This document shows positions 27,284-35,985 of a stretch of 64,000 nucleotides of DNA, piece after piece; position 1 is the first letter of the stretch, and every line of letters starts with the position of its first letter. The notes under the pieces are model-generated. The model was not told where the DNA came from and made no database searches. It saw nothing but the letters and a program-made list of their open reading frames with translations. The stretch spans positions 2,294,001 to 2,358,000 of the forward strand of contig OZ252114.1 of the NCBI GenBank assembly GCA_965248635.1, in the 5' to 3' direction. Position numbers and translations under genes: made by a program. The DNA is from CBDAPI01 sp965248635 (GTDB lineage: Bacteria; Acidobacteriota; UBA6911; RPQK01; CBDAPI01).

Positions 27284-27450
27284 CCAGGGAAGGACCCAGG
27301 CGGCTGCCGATTCCGCGCGCGTCCGAGCCGAAATGAAGCCGATCTGATCCAGCAGTCCGTGAGACTTGCACCACGGGCTGCCAGGCGTTTGGAAGCGTGT
27401 GGCTCGGGTCAGATGCGACTTTCGAGCCGTTTTGCCATCTTTGTACCCCT

Positions 27451-28236
27451 ATGTGTCACGCCGTTTTTCTGATCTCGCGGAGGGCGGGTTCAGGCACGTG
27501 GCGACGGGGGTTGAGCGTCTTGCTCCTGTTCCTGGTCCTGCCAGCCTGTGGCCGACGTACCCCTTCCCCTGTGCCCGTCGGTGTCTCGGGCATCCCGTCG
27601 CGGGGCTCCTATGAAGCAGGAATTGCGTCCTGGTACGGACCTGGATTCCATGGTCGAACCACGGCCAACGGCGAAACCTACGACATGTACGCCATGACGG
27701 CAGCTCACAAGGCGTTGCCGTTTGACACCTGGGTGCGGGTCGTGAACCTGGACAACAGCGAGTCCACGGTGGTGCGAATCAATGATCGCGGTCCCTTTAT
27801 CGAGGGTCGCGTGATCGACTTGTCTCGCAGCGCCGCGGAGGACATCAGCATGGTCTGGCCGGGGACGGCTCGAGTGCAGCTTCTGATTGTGGATGAGCCG
27901 ATTCGCAGGTCGTCTTCTGTGGGGACGAATTCAACTCCAGAAGTTCGGACCAAAGAGGGTCCTGCCACACTGAGGCAAACTCCCGGCGGCGATGGGAGGC
28001 CCTTTCAGGTTCAGGTTGGTGCTTTTCACAGCCACGCCAACGCCACCCGACTCCAAGCTAGACTGGCGGTTCGGTTCCCGGATGTAGCCATTTCCGTGAC
28101 GACCCGCTCGGGATGGGTCCTGTTTCGCGTTCGGGCGGGCAGTTTCGGGAGCCTGGAAGGCGCCATCGAGTTTCGCGAACTGCTGCTCCAGGAAGGTCTG
28201 GTTGAAGAGGCAGTGGTGATGCGAAACGGGTCCTGA
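27451..28236 (+). CDS. rlpA: RlpA-like septal-ring lytic transglycosylase lipoprotein with SPOR domain
   Basis: The lipoprotein signal LLFLVLPAC places a lipid-modified cysteine near residue 33. The double-psi beta-barrel RlpA domain follows: GIASWYGPGFHGRTTANGETYDMYAMTAAHKALPF, VRVVNLDNSESTVVRINDRGPF and VIDLSRSAAEDISM, with the HG..T...D active-site pattern. The C-terminal SPOR domain (PFQVQVGAFHSHANATRLQARL..RVRAGSF) binds denuded glycan strands at the division site. The start is uncertain; ATG 27451 is the first that gives a reasonable signal. RlpA cleaves naked peptidoglycan in the periplasm. Confidence 0.87.
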   Translation: MCHAVFLISRRAGSGTWRRGLSVLLLFLVLPACGRRTPSPVPVGVSGIPSRGSYEAGIASWYGPGFHGRTTANGETYDMYAMTAAHKALPFDTWVRVVNLDNSESTVVRINDRGPFIEGRVIDLSRSAAEDISMVWPGTARVQLLIVDEPIRRSSSVGTNSTPEVRTKEGPATLRQTPGGDGRPFQVQVGAFHSHANATRLQARLAVRFPDVAISVTTRSGWVLFRVRAGSFGSLEGAIEFRELLLQEGLVEEAVVMRNGS

Positions 28237-28241
28237 GGATT

Positions 28242-28264
28242 GGTTGAAAGTTGAACTTTCAACC
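28242..28264 (+). terminator. Hairpin after rlpA
   Basis: GGTTGAAAG-ttgaa-CTTTCAACC forms a 9-bp stem 6 bp after the rlpA stop. It is followed by ttcaactttcgagtttt, which gives a modest T-rich tail. The same TTCAACTTTC words recur at 30797-30830 before kdsA, so it may also belong to a dispersed repeat family. Confidence 0.5.
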
Positions 28265-28329
28265 TTCAACTTTCGAGTTTTGACCGGCCCGAGATTGCCG
28301 ACCGTCCGAGCTTTGTTGTAAGCTGGGTC

Positions 28330-29085
28330 ATGCGCTTCACCGGCGTCATTCCAGCCCGTCATTACTCTTGCCGATTGCCGGGGAAGTGTCTCATCGAAAT
28401 TGCCGGAAAACCCATGATTCAGTGGGTCTATGAGCGATCCAGTCAGGCTCGTTTTCTGGCAGACGTCGTGGTGGCTACGGACGACACTCGGATTCTCGAA
28501 GTGGTCCGGAACTTTGGTGGTCAGGCTACCCTGACGAGCAGCGAGCACCGCAGCGGGACAGACCGTGTTGCCGAGGTGGCGGAGCGGGTCGAAAGCGATG
28601 TCTTTGTCAACATCCAGGGCGACGAACCGCTTATTTCGCCCAACACGATAGATGCAGTCTGTCAGCCTCTGGCAGAGGACCCCGGGTTGCTCCTCAGCAC
28701 GGCCTGTGTGGAGCTGCACGAAGCCTCCGAGATAGCAACGCCCCACAACGTTAAGGTGGTCACCGACCGAACGGGTAAGGCCCTCTATTTCTCACGCCAT
28801 CCCATCCCCTATCTCTGGGAGGGTTCGGGCCGACACTTCAAGCACCTCGGGATCTATGGATACCGACGGGAACTGCTGTTGAGACTCCCAGAAATGGCGG
28901 CCTCCGAGCTCGAGAAATCAGAGCGTCTCGAGCAGCTTCGATTTCTCGAATCGGGAATAGCGATACTGGTTGTGACGGTGGATGACGATAGTGTGGGCGT
29001 GGACACAGAGGCTGATCTGGAGCGTGTCAGACCCCTTCTGGAGAATCTGGCAGGGATAGAGGTTCAATCACACACGGGAAGGTAA
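28330..29085 (+). CDS. kdsB: 3-deoxy-manno-octulosonate cytidylyltransferase
   Basis: A 251-residue enzyme that activates KDO with CTP to give CMP-KDO for lipopolysaccharide inner core. The nucleotide-binding start reads VIPARHYSCRLPGKCLIEIAGKPMIQWVYE. Other family blocks are VVVATDD, SSEHRSGTDRVAEVAE, VNIQGDEPLI and the product-site HLGIYGYRRE. It has the normal length of the family. It is the first of three tightly spaced genes; pyrG starts 4 bp after its stop and supplies the CTP, and kdsA follows and supplies KDO-8-phosphate. This is a metabolically coherent KDO operon. Confidence 0.95.
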   Translation: MRFTGVIPARHYSCRLPGKCLIEIAGKPMIQWVYERSSQARFLADVVVATDDTRILEVVRNFGGQATLTSSEHRSGTDRVAEVAERVESDVFVNIQGDEPLISPNTIDAVCQPLAEDPGLLLSTACVELHEASEIATPHNVKVVTDRTGKALYFSRHPIPYLWEGSGRHFKHLGIYGYRRELLLRLPEMAASELEKSERLEQLRFLESGIAILVVTVDDDSVGVDTEADLERVRPLLENLAGIEVQSHTGR

Positions 29086-29089
29086 GAAA

Positions 29090-30754
29090 TTGGCGACCAA
29101 GTACATCTTCGTAACAGGTGGTGTTCTCAGCTCACTGGGAAAAGGACTGGCATCCGCTTCCATCGGATGTCTGCTCGAGGCTCGAGGTTTCCGGGTCACT
29201 CTGCAAAAGCTGGATCCCTATATCAATGTGGATCCGGGTACGATGAGTCCCTTTCAGCACGGCGAGGTTTTCGTAACGGATGACGGGGCAGAAACGGATC
29301 TGGACCTGGGCCACTACGAACGCTACACGACGGCCAAATTGACCAAGGCGAATAACTCCACAACCGGTCTCATCTACCAGACGGTGATCGAAAGAGAACG
29401 TCGTGGAGACTACCTGGGAAAGACGGTTCAAGTCATTCCTCACATAACCAATGAAATCAAAGCGACCATCAAGCGCCTGGCCGAGGATGATATCGATGTG
29501 GTCATTGTCGAGATCGGTGGAACCGTCGGCGACATCGAAAGCCTGCCCTTTCTGGAGGCAATTCGTCAGCTCCGCAACGATGTGGGTCGTGAGCACGCCA
29601 TGTTCGTCCACCTCACCCTGGTGCCCTACATGGAGACTTCCGGAGAGCTGAAGACCAAGCCGACTCAGCACTCGGTCAAGGAGCTTCGTGAGATCGGTAT
29701 TCAGGCGGACGTAGTGCTGTGTCGAACCGATCGTCTTCTCCCCAAAGACATCAAGGAGAAGATCGCCCTCTTCTGCAATGTCCCGGCCAAGGCGGTGATT
29801 ACCGCGCAGGATGTCGAAAACATTTACGAAGTACCCCTGGCCCTCCATTCAGAGGGGCTGGACACGATTATCTGTGAGGACCTCAACCTATCCGCCTCGG
29901 AATGCCGGATCGAGTCCTGGCAGGGGCTGATCGATACGATCAAGAACCCAGAGTGCGAAGTGACGATCGGGATCGTCGGGAAGTATGTCGAGCTGGAAGA
30001 TTCCTATAAGAGTCTCAATGAAGCGCTGCTTCACGGTGGCTTGCCGCACAATGCCCAGGTCAACCTGAAGTGGGTTGAGTCCGAAGGGCTGGTTGGTGAA
30101 GAGTGGCAGGAGAAGCTCGCTGCATTCGATGGAATCCTGGTTCCTGGAGGTTTTGGGCCGCGGGGAATTGAAGGCATGGTCCGGGCCATCGGGCATGCCA
30201 GGGTCAACAAGATCCCCTATTTCGGAATCTGTCTGGGGATGCAGTGTGCCGTGATCGAGTTTGCACGCAATGTCTGCAGTCTGGACGCCAACAGTTCGGA
30301 GTTCGATTCTTCGACCCAGCATCGAGTGATCTACAAACTACGAGAGCTTCTGGGAATCGAGGAAATGGGCGGGACCATGCGTCTGGGTGCCTATCCATGC
30401 GAATTGGAAACCGACTCGCTGGCCTTCCGGACTTATGCAGAGAGAGAGATTTCGGAGCGCCATCGGCATCGCTACGAATTCAATCGCGAATACGAGGAAC
30501 TTCTGACCAGCTACGGCTTGAGAATCGCCGGGAACTCTCCCGATCGAAACTTCGTTGAAATCGTTGAGCTGGCAGATCATCCCTGGTTCCTAGGTTGCCA
30601 GTTTCACCCCGAATTCAAGTCCAAGCCTCTCAAACCCCATCCTCTCTTTGTCAGCTTCATTGAGGCGTCGGTGGAGTATCGCCGGAAGAGGGAGGAGGCC
30701 AGTGAGCTCTCACTGGCGCTGGAAAGCACCTTCTCTTCATCGGACCCTTTCTGA
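29090..30754 (+). CDS. pyrG: CTP synthase
   Basis: A 554-residue amidotransferase that makes CTP from UTP, ATP and glutamine. The synthetase domain starts KYIFVTGGVLSSLGKGLASASIG and carries KLDPYINVDPGTMSPFQHGEVFVTDDGAETDLDLGHYERY. The glutaminase domain has the nucleophile Cys381 in FGICLGMQ and the His-Glu pair in QFHPEF near the C terminus. The start is a TTG at 29090, the only one that keeps the N terminus in register; a GGAAGG ribosome site lies in the end of kdsB. It feeds CTP to KdsB, matching the gene order. Confidence 0.96.
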   Translation: MATKYIFVTGGVLSSLGKGLASASIGCLLEARGFRVTLQKLDPYINVDPGTMSPFQHGEVFVTDDGAETDLDLGHYERYTTAKLTKANNSTTGLIYQTVIERERRGDYLGKTVQVIPHITNEIKATIKRLAEDDIDVVIVEIGGTVGDIESLPFLEAIRQLRNDVGREHAMFVHLTLVPYMETSGELKTKPTQHSVKELREIGIQADVVLCRTDRLLPKDIKEKIALFCNVPAKAVITAQDVENIYEVPLALHSEGLDTIICEDLNLSASECRIESWQGLIDTIKNPECEVTIGIVGKYVELEDSYKSLNEALLHGGLPHNAQVNLKWVESEGLVGEEWQEKLAAFDGILVPGGFGPRGIEGMVRAIGHARVNKIPYFGICLGMQCAVIEFARNVCSLDANSSEFDSSTQHRVIYKLRELLGIEEMGGTMRLGAYPCELETDSLAFRTYAEREISERHRHRYEFNREYEELLTSYGLRIAGNSPDRNFVEIVELADHPWFLGCQFHPEFKSKPLKPHPLFVSFIEASVEYRRKREEASELSLALESTFSSSDPF

Positions 30755-30756
30755 GT

Positions 30757-30840
30757 CGAGTTCCGGGTTCCGAGTTCGACGAACTTGACACCTTTGATTT
30801 TCAACTTTCAACTCTCAATTTTCGACTGTCGACTGTCTCG
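30757..30840. repeat. Low-complexity intergenic repeats between pyrG and kdsA
   Basis: Two repeat types occur side by side: GAGTTCCGGGTTCCGAGTTC (from 30760) and TTTTCAACTTTCAACTCTCAA (30796-30816), then gactgtcgactgtctc. The first belongs to a GTTCC/GGAAC family seen at several gene ends in this window; the second matches the hairpin after rlpA. No strong terminator fold with a T-run is evident. Confidence 0.55.
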
Positions 30841-30859
30841 GATGTAGACTAGGAGCGTC

Positions 30860-31702
30860 ATGCCGGATGGCTCTGGCTCGATCGATTTCTCAAGTCTCGA
30901 CAAGCTGTTTCTGATTTCTGGTCCCTGCGTGATCGAGAGTGATGGGCACTGTCTGGACACCGCAGGTCAGCTCAAGGAGATTGGCCTGGAACTAAGCATC
31001 CCTCTCATTTTCAAAGCATCGTTCGACAAAGCCAACCGGACCTCTCTCTCCTCTTTTCGAGGCCCCGGGCTGGACCAAGGGCTGGAGATCCTGCAACGGG
31101 TGAGGGAGGAGATCGGCCTTCCGGTGACTTCCGATGTGCATGAGACTGCCCAGGTCGGTGAGGCGGCGAGGGTCCTGGATCTCATCCAGATTCCTGCTTT
31201 CCTCTCCAGACAGACGGACCTGATTGCCTGTGCCGCCGCGACCGGGAGGGCAGTCAACATCAAGAAAGGGCAGTTTCTGGCTCCCTGGGATGTCCGGCAC
31301 GCCCTCGAGAAAGCTCGTGCTGCGGGCGCCCGGGAAGTGCTGATGACGGAGCGGGGAGCATCCTTTGGTTACAACAACCTGGTTGTTGATTTCAAATCGG
31401 TTCCCATCCTGCGGGGCCTGGGAGCCGTGGTTGTCTTTGATGGCACGCACAGCGTTCAGCTCCCGGGTGGGGCGGGATCATCGAGCGGGGGACAAGCGGA
31501 GTTCATTCCTGCCCTGGTCAGGGCGGCTCTGGCCGTGGGTGTACACGGACTTTTTCTGGAAGTCCATCAGAACCCCGAGCAGGCGCTCAGTGACGGAACC
31601 AACGCCCTGCGGCTGGACGGCCTGAAAGCGGTTCTCGAGGTGGGTCTTGAAATCGATCGCCTGGTTCGCCCGACCTTGATCGCTGAAAAGAGTACTTCCT
31701 GA
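30860..31702 (+). CDS. kdsA: 3-deoxy-8-phosphooctulonate synthase (metal-dependent type)
   Basis: A 280-residue enzyme that condenses phosphoenolpyruvate and arabinose 5-phosphate to KDO-8-phosphate. Blocks include LFLISGPCVIES, FKASFDKANRTS, LPVTSDVHE, QIPAFLSRQTDL, NIKKGQFLAPWD, ERGASFGYNNLVVD and FDGTHSVQLPGG. The cysteine in SGPCVIES (Cys23) occupies the metal-ligand position found in class II, metal-dependent KdsA (as in Aquifex); the metal-independent E. coli type has Asn there. ATG 30860 follows an AGGAG site. It lies 105 bp after pyrG in the KDO cluster. Confidence 0.95.
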   Translation: MPDGSGSIDFSSLDKLFLISGPCVIESDGHCLDTAGQLKEIGLELSIPLIFKASFDKANRTSLSSFRGPGLDQGLEILQRVREEIGLPVTSDVHETAQVGEAARVLDLIQIPAFLSRQTDLIACAAATGRAVNIKKGQFLAPWDVRHALEKARAAGAREVLMTERGASFGYNNLVVDFKSVPILRGLGAVVVFDGTHSVQLPGGAGSSSGGQAEFIPALVRAALAVGVHGLFLEVHQNPEQALSDGTNALRLDGLKAVLEVGLEIDRLVRPTLIAEKSTS

Positions 31703-31781
31703 TTCGCCCGCGGTGGTGTTAATCATCTCTCTCGGCCACCTACATCTAAATCAGAACCTGAGCGTTAGCCGGAACCCGAGT

Positions 31782-33203
31782 TCACTCAGGCAGGGGTTTC
31801 CCTTTGGTCTCCGGCGCCAGCAAGGCCCCCAGGAAACCCAGCAGATAAACACAGCTGACAAGCGTCGCAGCCATGGGCAGACCTCCGGCCACTGCCCCCG
31901 GCTGATTCGCAAAATGAGCTGTAAGGGCTCCCAGAGTTGCCGGAGCGGCGGCCGCCATAAAGCGTCCACCGTTGTAGCAGATCCCACAACCCGTGGCCCG
32001 GAGTCGTGTCGGGTAGAGTTCGGGAAAGTAAACGGTGTATCCGGAAAAAGGGCCCAGCGTGGCGAAACCCAGTAAGAAAGCCAGAAGAGTAGCGACTTGG
32101 ACCGTGTTGCGCGCCTCCTCGACAAGTCCCGCTGAGAACGTGAGCGGCGCCAGTACCGAATCGAGAATCCCGGGGACTTGGACTGACGGGGACATTGCCA
32201 CACCCCAGAAGAAGACAGGTATCGTCACCCAGCCCAGGCCAAACCAGACAAAGAAGGCACGCCGCCGGGTCGTCCTCTCACTGAAAAGGGCGAAGAGGAA
32301 GATACCCAGCATGGCGCCGGCCTGCTGAACAAAGAACATCAGGCTCTTGGTTCTGTCTACGTCGACCCTGCGAACGGAGAGGCCGTCGAGAACTGTCGCC
32401 AGCAGGTCCACGCTCCAGAAGCCGATTCCCCACAAAGCCGCTTGGCCGGCGACTGCCATCATCAAGGCTGCAACGGTATTGCGGCGCAGCTGCTTGTCTC
32501 GGAAGAGTTCGCCAATGGCCCCCAGTTCATGACCGACGGAAGCCTTTTTCCGGGCTTCGACCCAGCGCTCCGGTTCGTGCAGCGAGCGCCGGATCCAGAC
32601 CACCAGAAGTGCGGGAAGAGCGCCCACCAGATAGACGTAACGCCAGCTCAGGCCGGCCAGTGTGAAGGTCACGACCGCCGCCATCATGTTGCCGAAGGCA
32701 GAAAGCGCCTGCAGCGTGCCCAGGGCCATCGCCCGAGAGCGTTCGGGGAAGACCTCGGCGACAATGGCCGCCCCGGCAGCCCACTCTCCTCCCACCCCCA
32801 GGCCCGTCATGAATCTGACCACGGCGTAGGACTGCCAGTCCCAGGCCAGAGCCGAAAGACCGGTGAAACCGGCGTAGATCAGAATCGTGATGATCATCGT
32901 CCGAGTTCGTCCCAGTCGATCACCCAGGATGCCGAAGATGAATCCTCCGACCGACCAGCCCACCAGAAAGATGGCCGTGATCCAGCCACCAATCTTCCTG
33001 GTTTCTGCTTCCAGGAGCTGGGGGTCGTCAATCGTAGAGCTCAAGAGGTCCCGGATAGACGGGGTTCGGACCAGGTTGAAGAGATTCTGGTCCATGGTGT
33101 CAAAAAGCCAGCCCAGGGCTGCAATGATCAAAACCAGCCAGCAATAGGGCTCCAGTCCCTGATACCAGCGCAGCTGAGATTCGGAACGGGTGTATTGGCT
33201 CAT
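31782..33203 (-). CDS. MFS transporter (sugar/aromatic-acid type)
   Basis: A 473-residue major facilitator with about twelve membrane segments. The signature loop between helices 2 and 3 is GILGDRLGRTRTM, followed by RFMTGLGVGGEWAAGAAIVAEVFPERSRA, the hallmark of the sialate/shikimate/aromatic-acid:proton symporter branch. The equivalent second-half motif is LFSERTTRRRAF. The C-terminal end reads APETKGKPLPE. It is last of three minus-strand genes after an epimerase-like and a DapA-like gene (about 34 bp after the latter), so it probably imports the compound those enzymes process. Confidence 0.85.
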   Translation of the reverse strand: MSQYTRSESQLRWYQGLEPYCWLVLIIAALGWLFDTMDQNLFNLVRTPSIRDLLSSTIDDPQLLEAETRKIGGWITAIFLVGWSVGGFIFGILGDRLGRTRTMIITILIYAGFTGLSALAWDWQSYAVVRFMTGLGVGGEWAAGAAIVAEVFPERSRAMALGTLQALSAFGNMMAAVVTFTLAGLSWRYVYLVGALPALLVVWIRRSLHEPERWVEARKKASVGHELGAIGELFRDKQLRRNTVAALMMAVAGQAALWGIGFWSVDLLATVLDGLSVRRVDVDRTKSLMFFVQQAGAMLGIFLFALFSERTTRRRAFFVWFGLGWVTIPVFFWGVAMSPSVQVPGILDSVLAPLTFSAGLVEEARNTVQVATLLAFLLGFATLGPFSGYTVYFPELYPTRLRATGCGICYNGGRFMAAAAPATLGALTAHFANQPGAVAGGLPMAATLVSCVYLLGFLGALLAPETKGKPLPE

Positions 33204-33237
33204 CGTTGTATTGCCTGCATCGGGCAGACGATCGGAC

Positions 33238-34290
33238 TCAACTCAACCACTCGGACAGATGCTCCTTTACAAAATCGTCGTCTTTCAAGTGGGGATAGCA
33301 CCTGTCCACCCGATCGAGGTTCTCGGCCTGACCCGGCGAGAGCCCTTCCCGAGGATCGATGCACCAGGTTCCCCGCACCAGTCCCTGACGCCGCAGTACT
33401 TCAAGGATTCCTGCAAGGCAGCCGGCAAAGCCGTTCCCTGCATCGAAGATCGCAGCATTGGCGTCGGTCAACTGAGCGTTCAGCCCTAGAAGTATGGCAG
33501 GTATCGACTCGCTCTCGACCGGGGTGCCCCTTATTTCATCAAGCAGTCGCACCGCCGGCCTCGTCCAGACAGCCCATTGTCCGAGCAACCCTCCCACCAT
33601 CCGTAGCGGAGGCTGTGCCGGCTCTTCGGAGAGCTGAAAAGGGGTCAGGAGGTCGAGGATGATGGAGTCATCGTTCCCTGTGTAGAGGGCGATGTCGGCG
33701 GCCCGCCCTGAGTCGGCTAGAGCCCGGACCACGTCCAGGGTCTGGTAGCGATCGAAGGGAGCAATCTTGACGGCAACGACGTTCTCGATCTCCAGGAAAC
33801 GACGCCAGAACTGGTAACCGAGGACTCTCCCGCCGATCGCCGGCTGAAGGTAGAATCCGAACAGAGGGATGACCTCTGCCGTGTGTCGAGAATGCTCGAT
33901 CAGCTCCTCATCAGAGGCCTCTTGCAGCGCTCCCAGGCTGAGAAGGCCGCAGTCATAACCGAGATCTGAGGCTATGCCCGCCTCCCGAACTGCTTGATCG
34001 GTCGCACCGACCAGCCCGGCCACCTTGAGCATCTGCCTCTCGGATCGATGGACCTCCTCGGCGGCCAGCTCCAGTACCGGCCGGTAGAGCCCTACTCCCG
34101 GATCGTGGATCGCGAACTGGGTGGTGTGAACTCCCACCGCGAGACCGCCGGCCCCCGATGCCAGATAATATCGGGTCAACGCTCGCTGGTGAACTACATC
34201 AAGCTGGCGCTCGGAAGTGAGAGCCAAGGGGTGAGCCGGAATGACGATTCCGTTGCCCAGCCGTTTGCGGAGTGTTGCGTAAGACTTCAT
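33238..34290 (-). CDS. Dihydrodipicolinate synthase/N-acetylneuraminate lyase family protein
   Basis: A 350-residue TIM-barrel aldolase of the DapA superfamily. VIPAHPLALTSERQLDVVHQRALTRYYLASGAGGLAVGVHTTQFAI starts the barrel, and the likely Schiff-base lysine is in NVVAVKIAPFDRYQTLDVV. It is longer than DapA (about 290 residues) and lacks the GTTGE motif of true DapA; the equivalent is VGVHTTQ. It is therefore not lysine biosynthesis but a 2-keto acid aldolase or hydratase of unknown substrate. It starts right after the stop of the epimerase-like gene and precedes an MFS transporter gene. Confidence 0.8.
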   Translation of the reverse strand: MKSYATLRKRLGNGIVIPAHPLALTSERQLDVVHQRALTRYYLASGAGGLAVGVHTTQFAIHDPGVGLYRPVLELAAEEVHRSERQMLKVAGLVGATDQAVREAGIASDLGYDCGLLSLGALQEASDEELIEHSRHTAEVIPLFGFYLQPAIGGRVLGYQFWRRFLEIENVVAVKIAPFDRYQTLDVVRALADSGRAADIALYTGNDDSIILDLLTPFQLSEEPAQPPLRMVGGLLGQWAVWTRPAVRLLDEIRGTPVESESIPAILLGLNAQLTDANAAIFDAGNGFAGCLAGILEVLRRQGLVRGTWCIDPREGLSPGQAENLDRVDRCYPHLKDDDFVKEHLSEWLS

Positions 34291-35376
34291 TCAGAATTTG
34301 CCGTCTCGAACCTGAAAGTGAGTCGGTTTCTCCAGGGTTCTTCGTCCCCCGGCGATCCAGTGTGCCGTGAGCTCAACCAGCTGTTCCAGACTGACTTCCG
34401 GGGTTCCGAGTTTCCGTTCGCAGAGAGATGTGTCGCTGAGGAAGGCCGTAGGTCTTTCCTCTCCTTCAAAACGGACCGGTACGCCAAATCGATCGCCGAA
34501 GGCCAGGGCGGTCTCGCGCACGGACACGATGTCGGGGCCCGTCAGGTTGAGGATGCGCGGCGGACTTTCGGCCAACCCCAGGGAGCGAAACGCGCAGGAG
34601 TTGGCGTCCCCCTGCCAGATCAGGTTGAAATAGCCCATGGCGAGCTGGATGGGTTGCTGGTTGAATACCCGTCGCCCAATATCCAGAAGAACACCGTAAC
34701 GACCTTCCACTGCGTAGTTGAGGCGAACAATGGTCATGCGTGTAGTGTTGAGACGGGAGAAGTACTCCAGGATACGCTCCCGCCCCAGGCAGGACTGGGC
34801 ATACTCGCCGACCGGAGAAGCGGCATCGCCCTCCTTTGATCCCCCCGACTCCAGGGAGACCAGGGGGTAGACATTTCCCGTGGAAAGAGCCGAAAAGCGG
34901 GAACCGGGGAAACGGGCTGCGATCCGGCCGGGGAGAAAAGTGTTGGTGGCCCAGGTAACAGCTTCATCCCCTTGTGTTCCAAACTTGGTCCCGACCAGAT
35001 AGAGAATATTGGGACTCTCAGGCAAAGCTTCCAGCTGCTGCTCATTCCACAGGTCGGTCCGGATCGCACCGATTCCAAATGAGGCCAGGCGCTCATACTG
35101 TTTCCTGTCTGAGAATCGCGAGACTGCATAGGTCCGGTTGGATCCTCCTGCCGCGGCAAACGCAGCGGCCACGCGCCGTGCCAGGGTGGGGCCCATTTTT
35201 CCGCCGGCTCCAAGAATCAGGACATCGCCCTCCAGATTCGAGGCAAATTCAATGTCCCTTCTGGAAGGGCGGGCCAGGGCCTGCTCCAGGTCTTCCTCGC
35301 TGTTGATCCCGGTGAGCATTCTCGCCATCTCCTGCACTGCCCGGCAGAGCATATCCTCTGAAGTTCCGAATTCCAA
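34291..35376 (-). CDS. NAD-dependent epimerase/dehydratase family protein
   Basis: A 361-residue extended short-chain dehydrogenase. The cofactor loop is VLILGAGGKMGPTLARRVA near residue 50, after an N-terminal helical extension. The catalytic tyrosine region reads SPVGEYAQSCLGRERILEYF, so the canonical YxxxK lysine is replaced by cysteine. LSTGNVYP and TIVRLNYAVEGRYGVLLDIGRRV are typical of the fold. It is the first gene of a three-gene minus-strand unit with a DapA-like enzyme and an MFS transporter, suggesting uptake and breakdown of a sugar acid. ATG 35376 is used; a start a few codons later (MLCRAV) is possible. Activity is uncertain because of the missing lysine. Confidence 0.78.
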   Translation of the reverse strand: MEFGTSEDMLCRAVQEMARMLTGINSEEDLEQALARPSRRDIEFASNLEGDVLILGAGGKMGPTLARRVAAAFAAAGGSNRTYAVSRFSDRKQYERLASFGIGAIRTDLWNEQQLEALPESPNILYLVGTKFGTQGDEAVTWATNTFLPGRIAARFPGSRFSALSTGNVYPLVSLESGGSKEGDAASPVGEYAQSCLGRERILEYFSRLNTTRMTIVRLNYAVEGRYGVLLDIGRRVFNQQPIQLAMGYFNLIWQGDANSCAFRSLGLAESPPRILNLTGPDIVSVRETALAFGDRFGVPVRFEGEERPTAFLSDTSLCERKLGTPEVSLEQLVELTAHWIAGGRRTLEKPTHFQVRDGKF

Positions 35377-35439
35377 GAACCCGGAACTCGGAACCCATTC
35401 TGAAACCTTGGGATCGCGATTCCATCTAGTAAGGGGCGG

Positions 35440-35985
35440 ATGATAACTGTATTACTGTCGATTGCGGTAGTTCTCTCTACCCCTGTCGCTGTCGCGCGAG
35501 ATGATTGCGAGGAACAGCTGGCCGGGATGGGTATGCCTCTGCGAGTCAAAGTCTCCGGCAAGCCCAGGGCGGCACAATGGGGTCGAGTCAACAAGATCCT
35601 TGGCGAGCATTTGCTCGAATCCACGCATCTGAAGGGCTGTGATGCCTCTTTTCAGGAGGTCTTCTCACTGACCCGGCCGGATGCCTACTTTCCTGTTCTT
35701 TCCAACCTTTTGAAATTGGTCCCGGAGGAGAGCCTGATAGGCCTTCCTGTGTTTGGCCGGGATGGGACCCTGATGGGACATTTTGAAAACCTTGTTATCT
35801 TCCAAAAGAGGGGCAGCTATAATTACAGCAGGTACTATTTCCAATTCCGGGATGGAAACGACGAGTTGCAGTCGGCAGGCAATCCGAATCTGATTGACAT
35901 CAGTAATGGAAAGCCTTTGTTCTTGCTGAAGTGGGAAGACATTCACGGGAAACTGTTACTTTCTTCGCGCGTCGGAGCCCAATGA
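35440..35985 (+). CDS. Exported protein of unknown function
   Basis: A 181-residue protein with a cleavable signal (ITVLLSIAVVLSTPVAVA). The mature part has no motif I recognise. It contains two cysteines close to each other in the primary structure of the mature N terminus and a beta-rich C-terminal half (YNYSRYYFQFRDG, LFLLKWEDIHGKLLLSSRV). It overlaps the next gene by four bases (ATGA at 35982), so the two are likely co-translated and may act together in the envelope. Confidence 0.6.
   Translation: MITVLLSIAVVLSTPVAVARDDCEEQLAGMGMPLRVKVSGKPRAAQWGRVNKILGEHLLESTHLKGCDASFQEVFSLTRPDAYFPVLSNLLKLVPEESLIGLPVFGRDGTLMGHFENLVIFQKRGSYNYSRYYFQFRDGNDELQSAGNPNLIDISNGKPLFLLKWEDIHGKLLLSSRVGAQ

Noticed and set aside
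33994..34839. 281-residue plus-strand frame opposite the DapA-like and epimerase-like genes
   Set aside because: It crosses two well-supported minus-strand genes and has no conserved motif.
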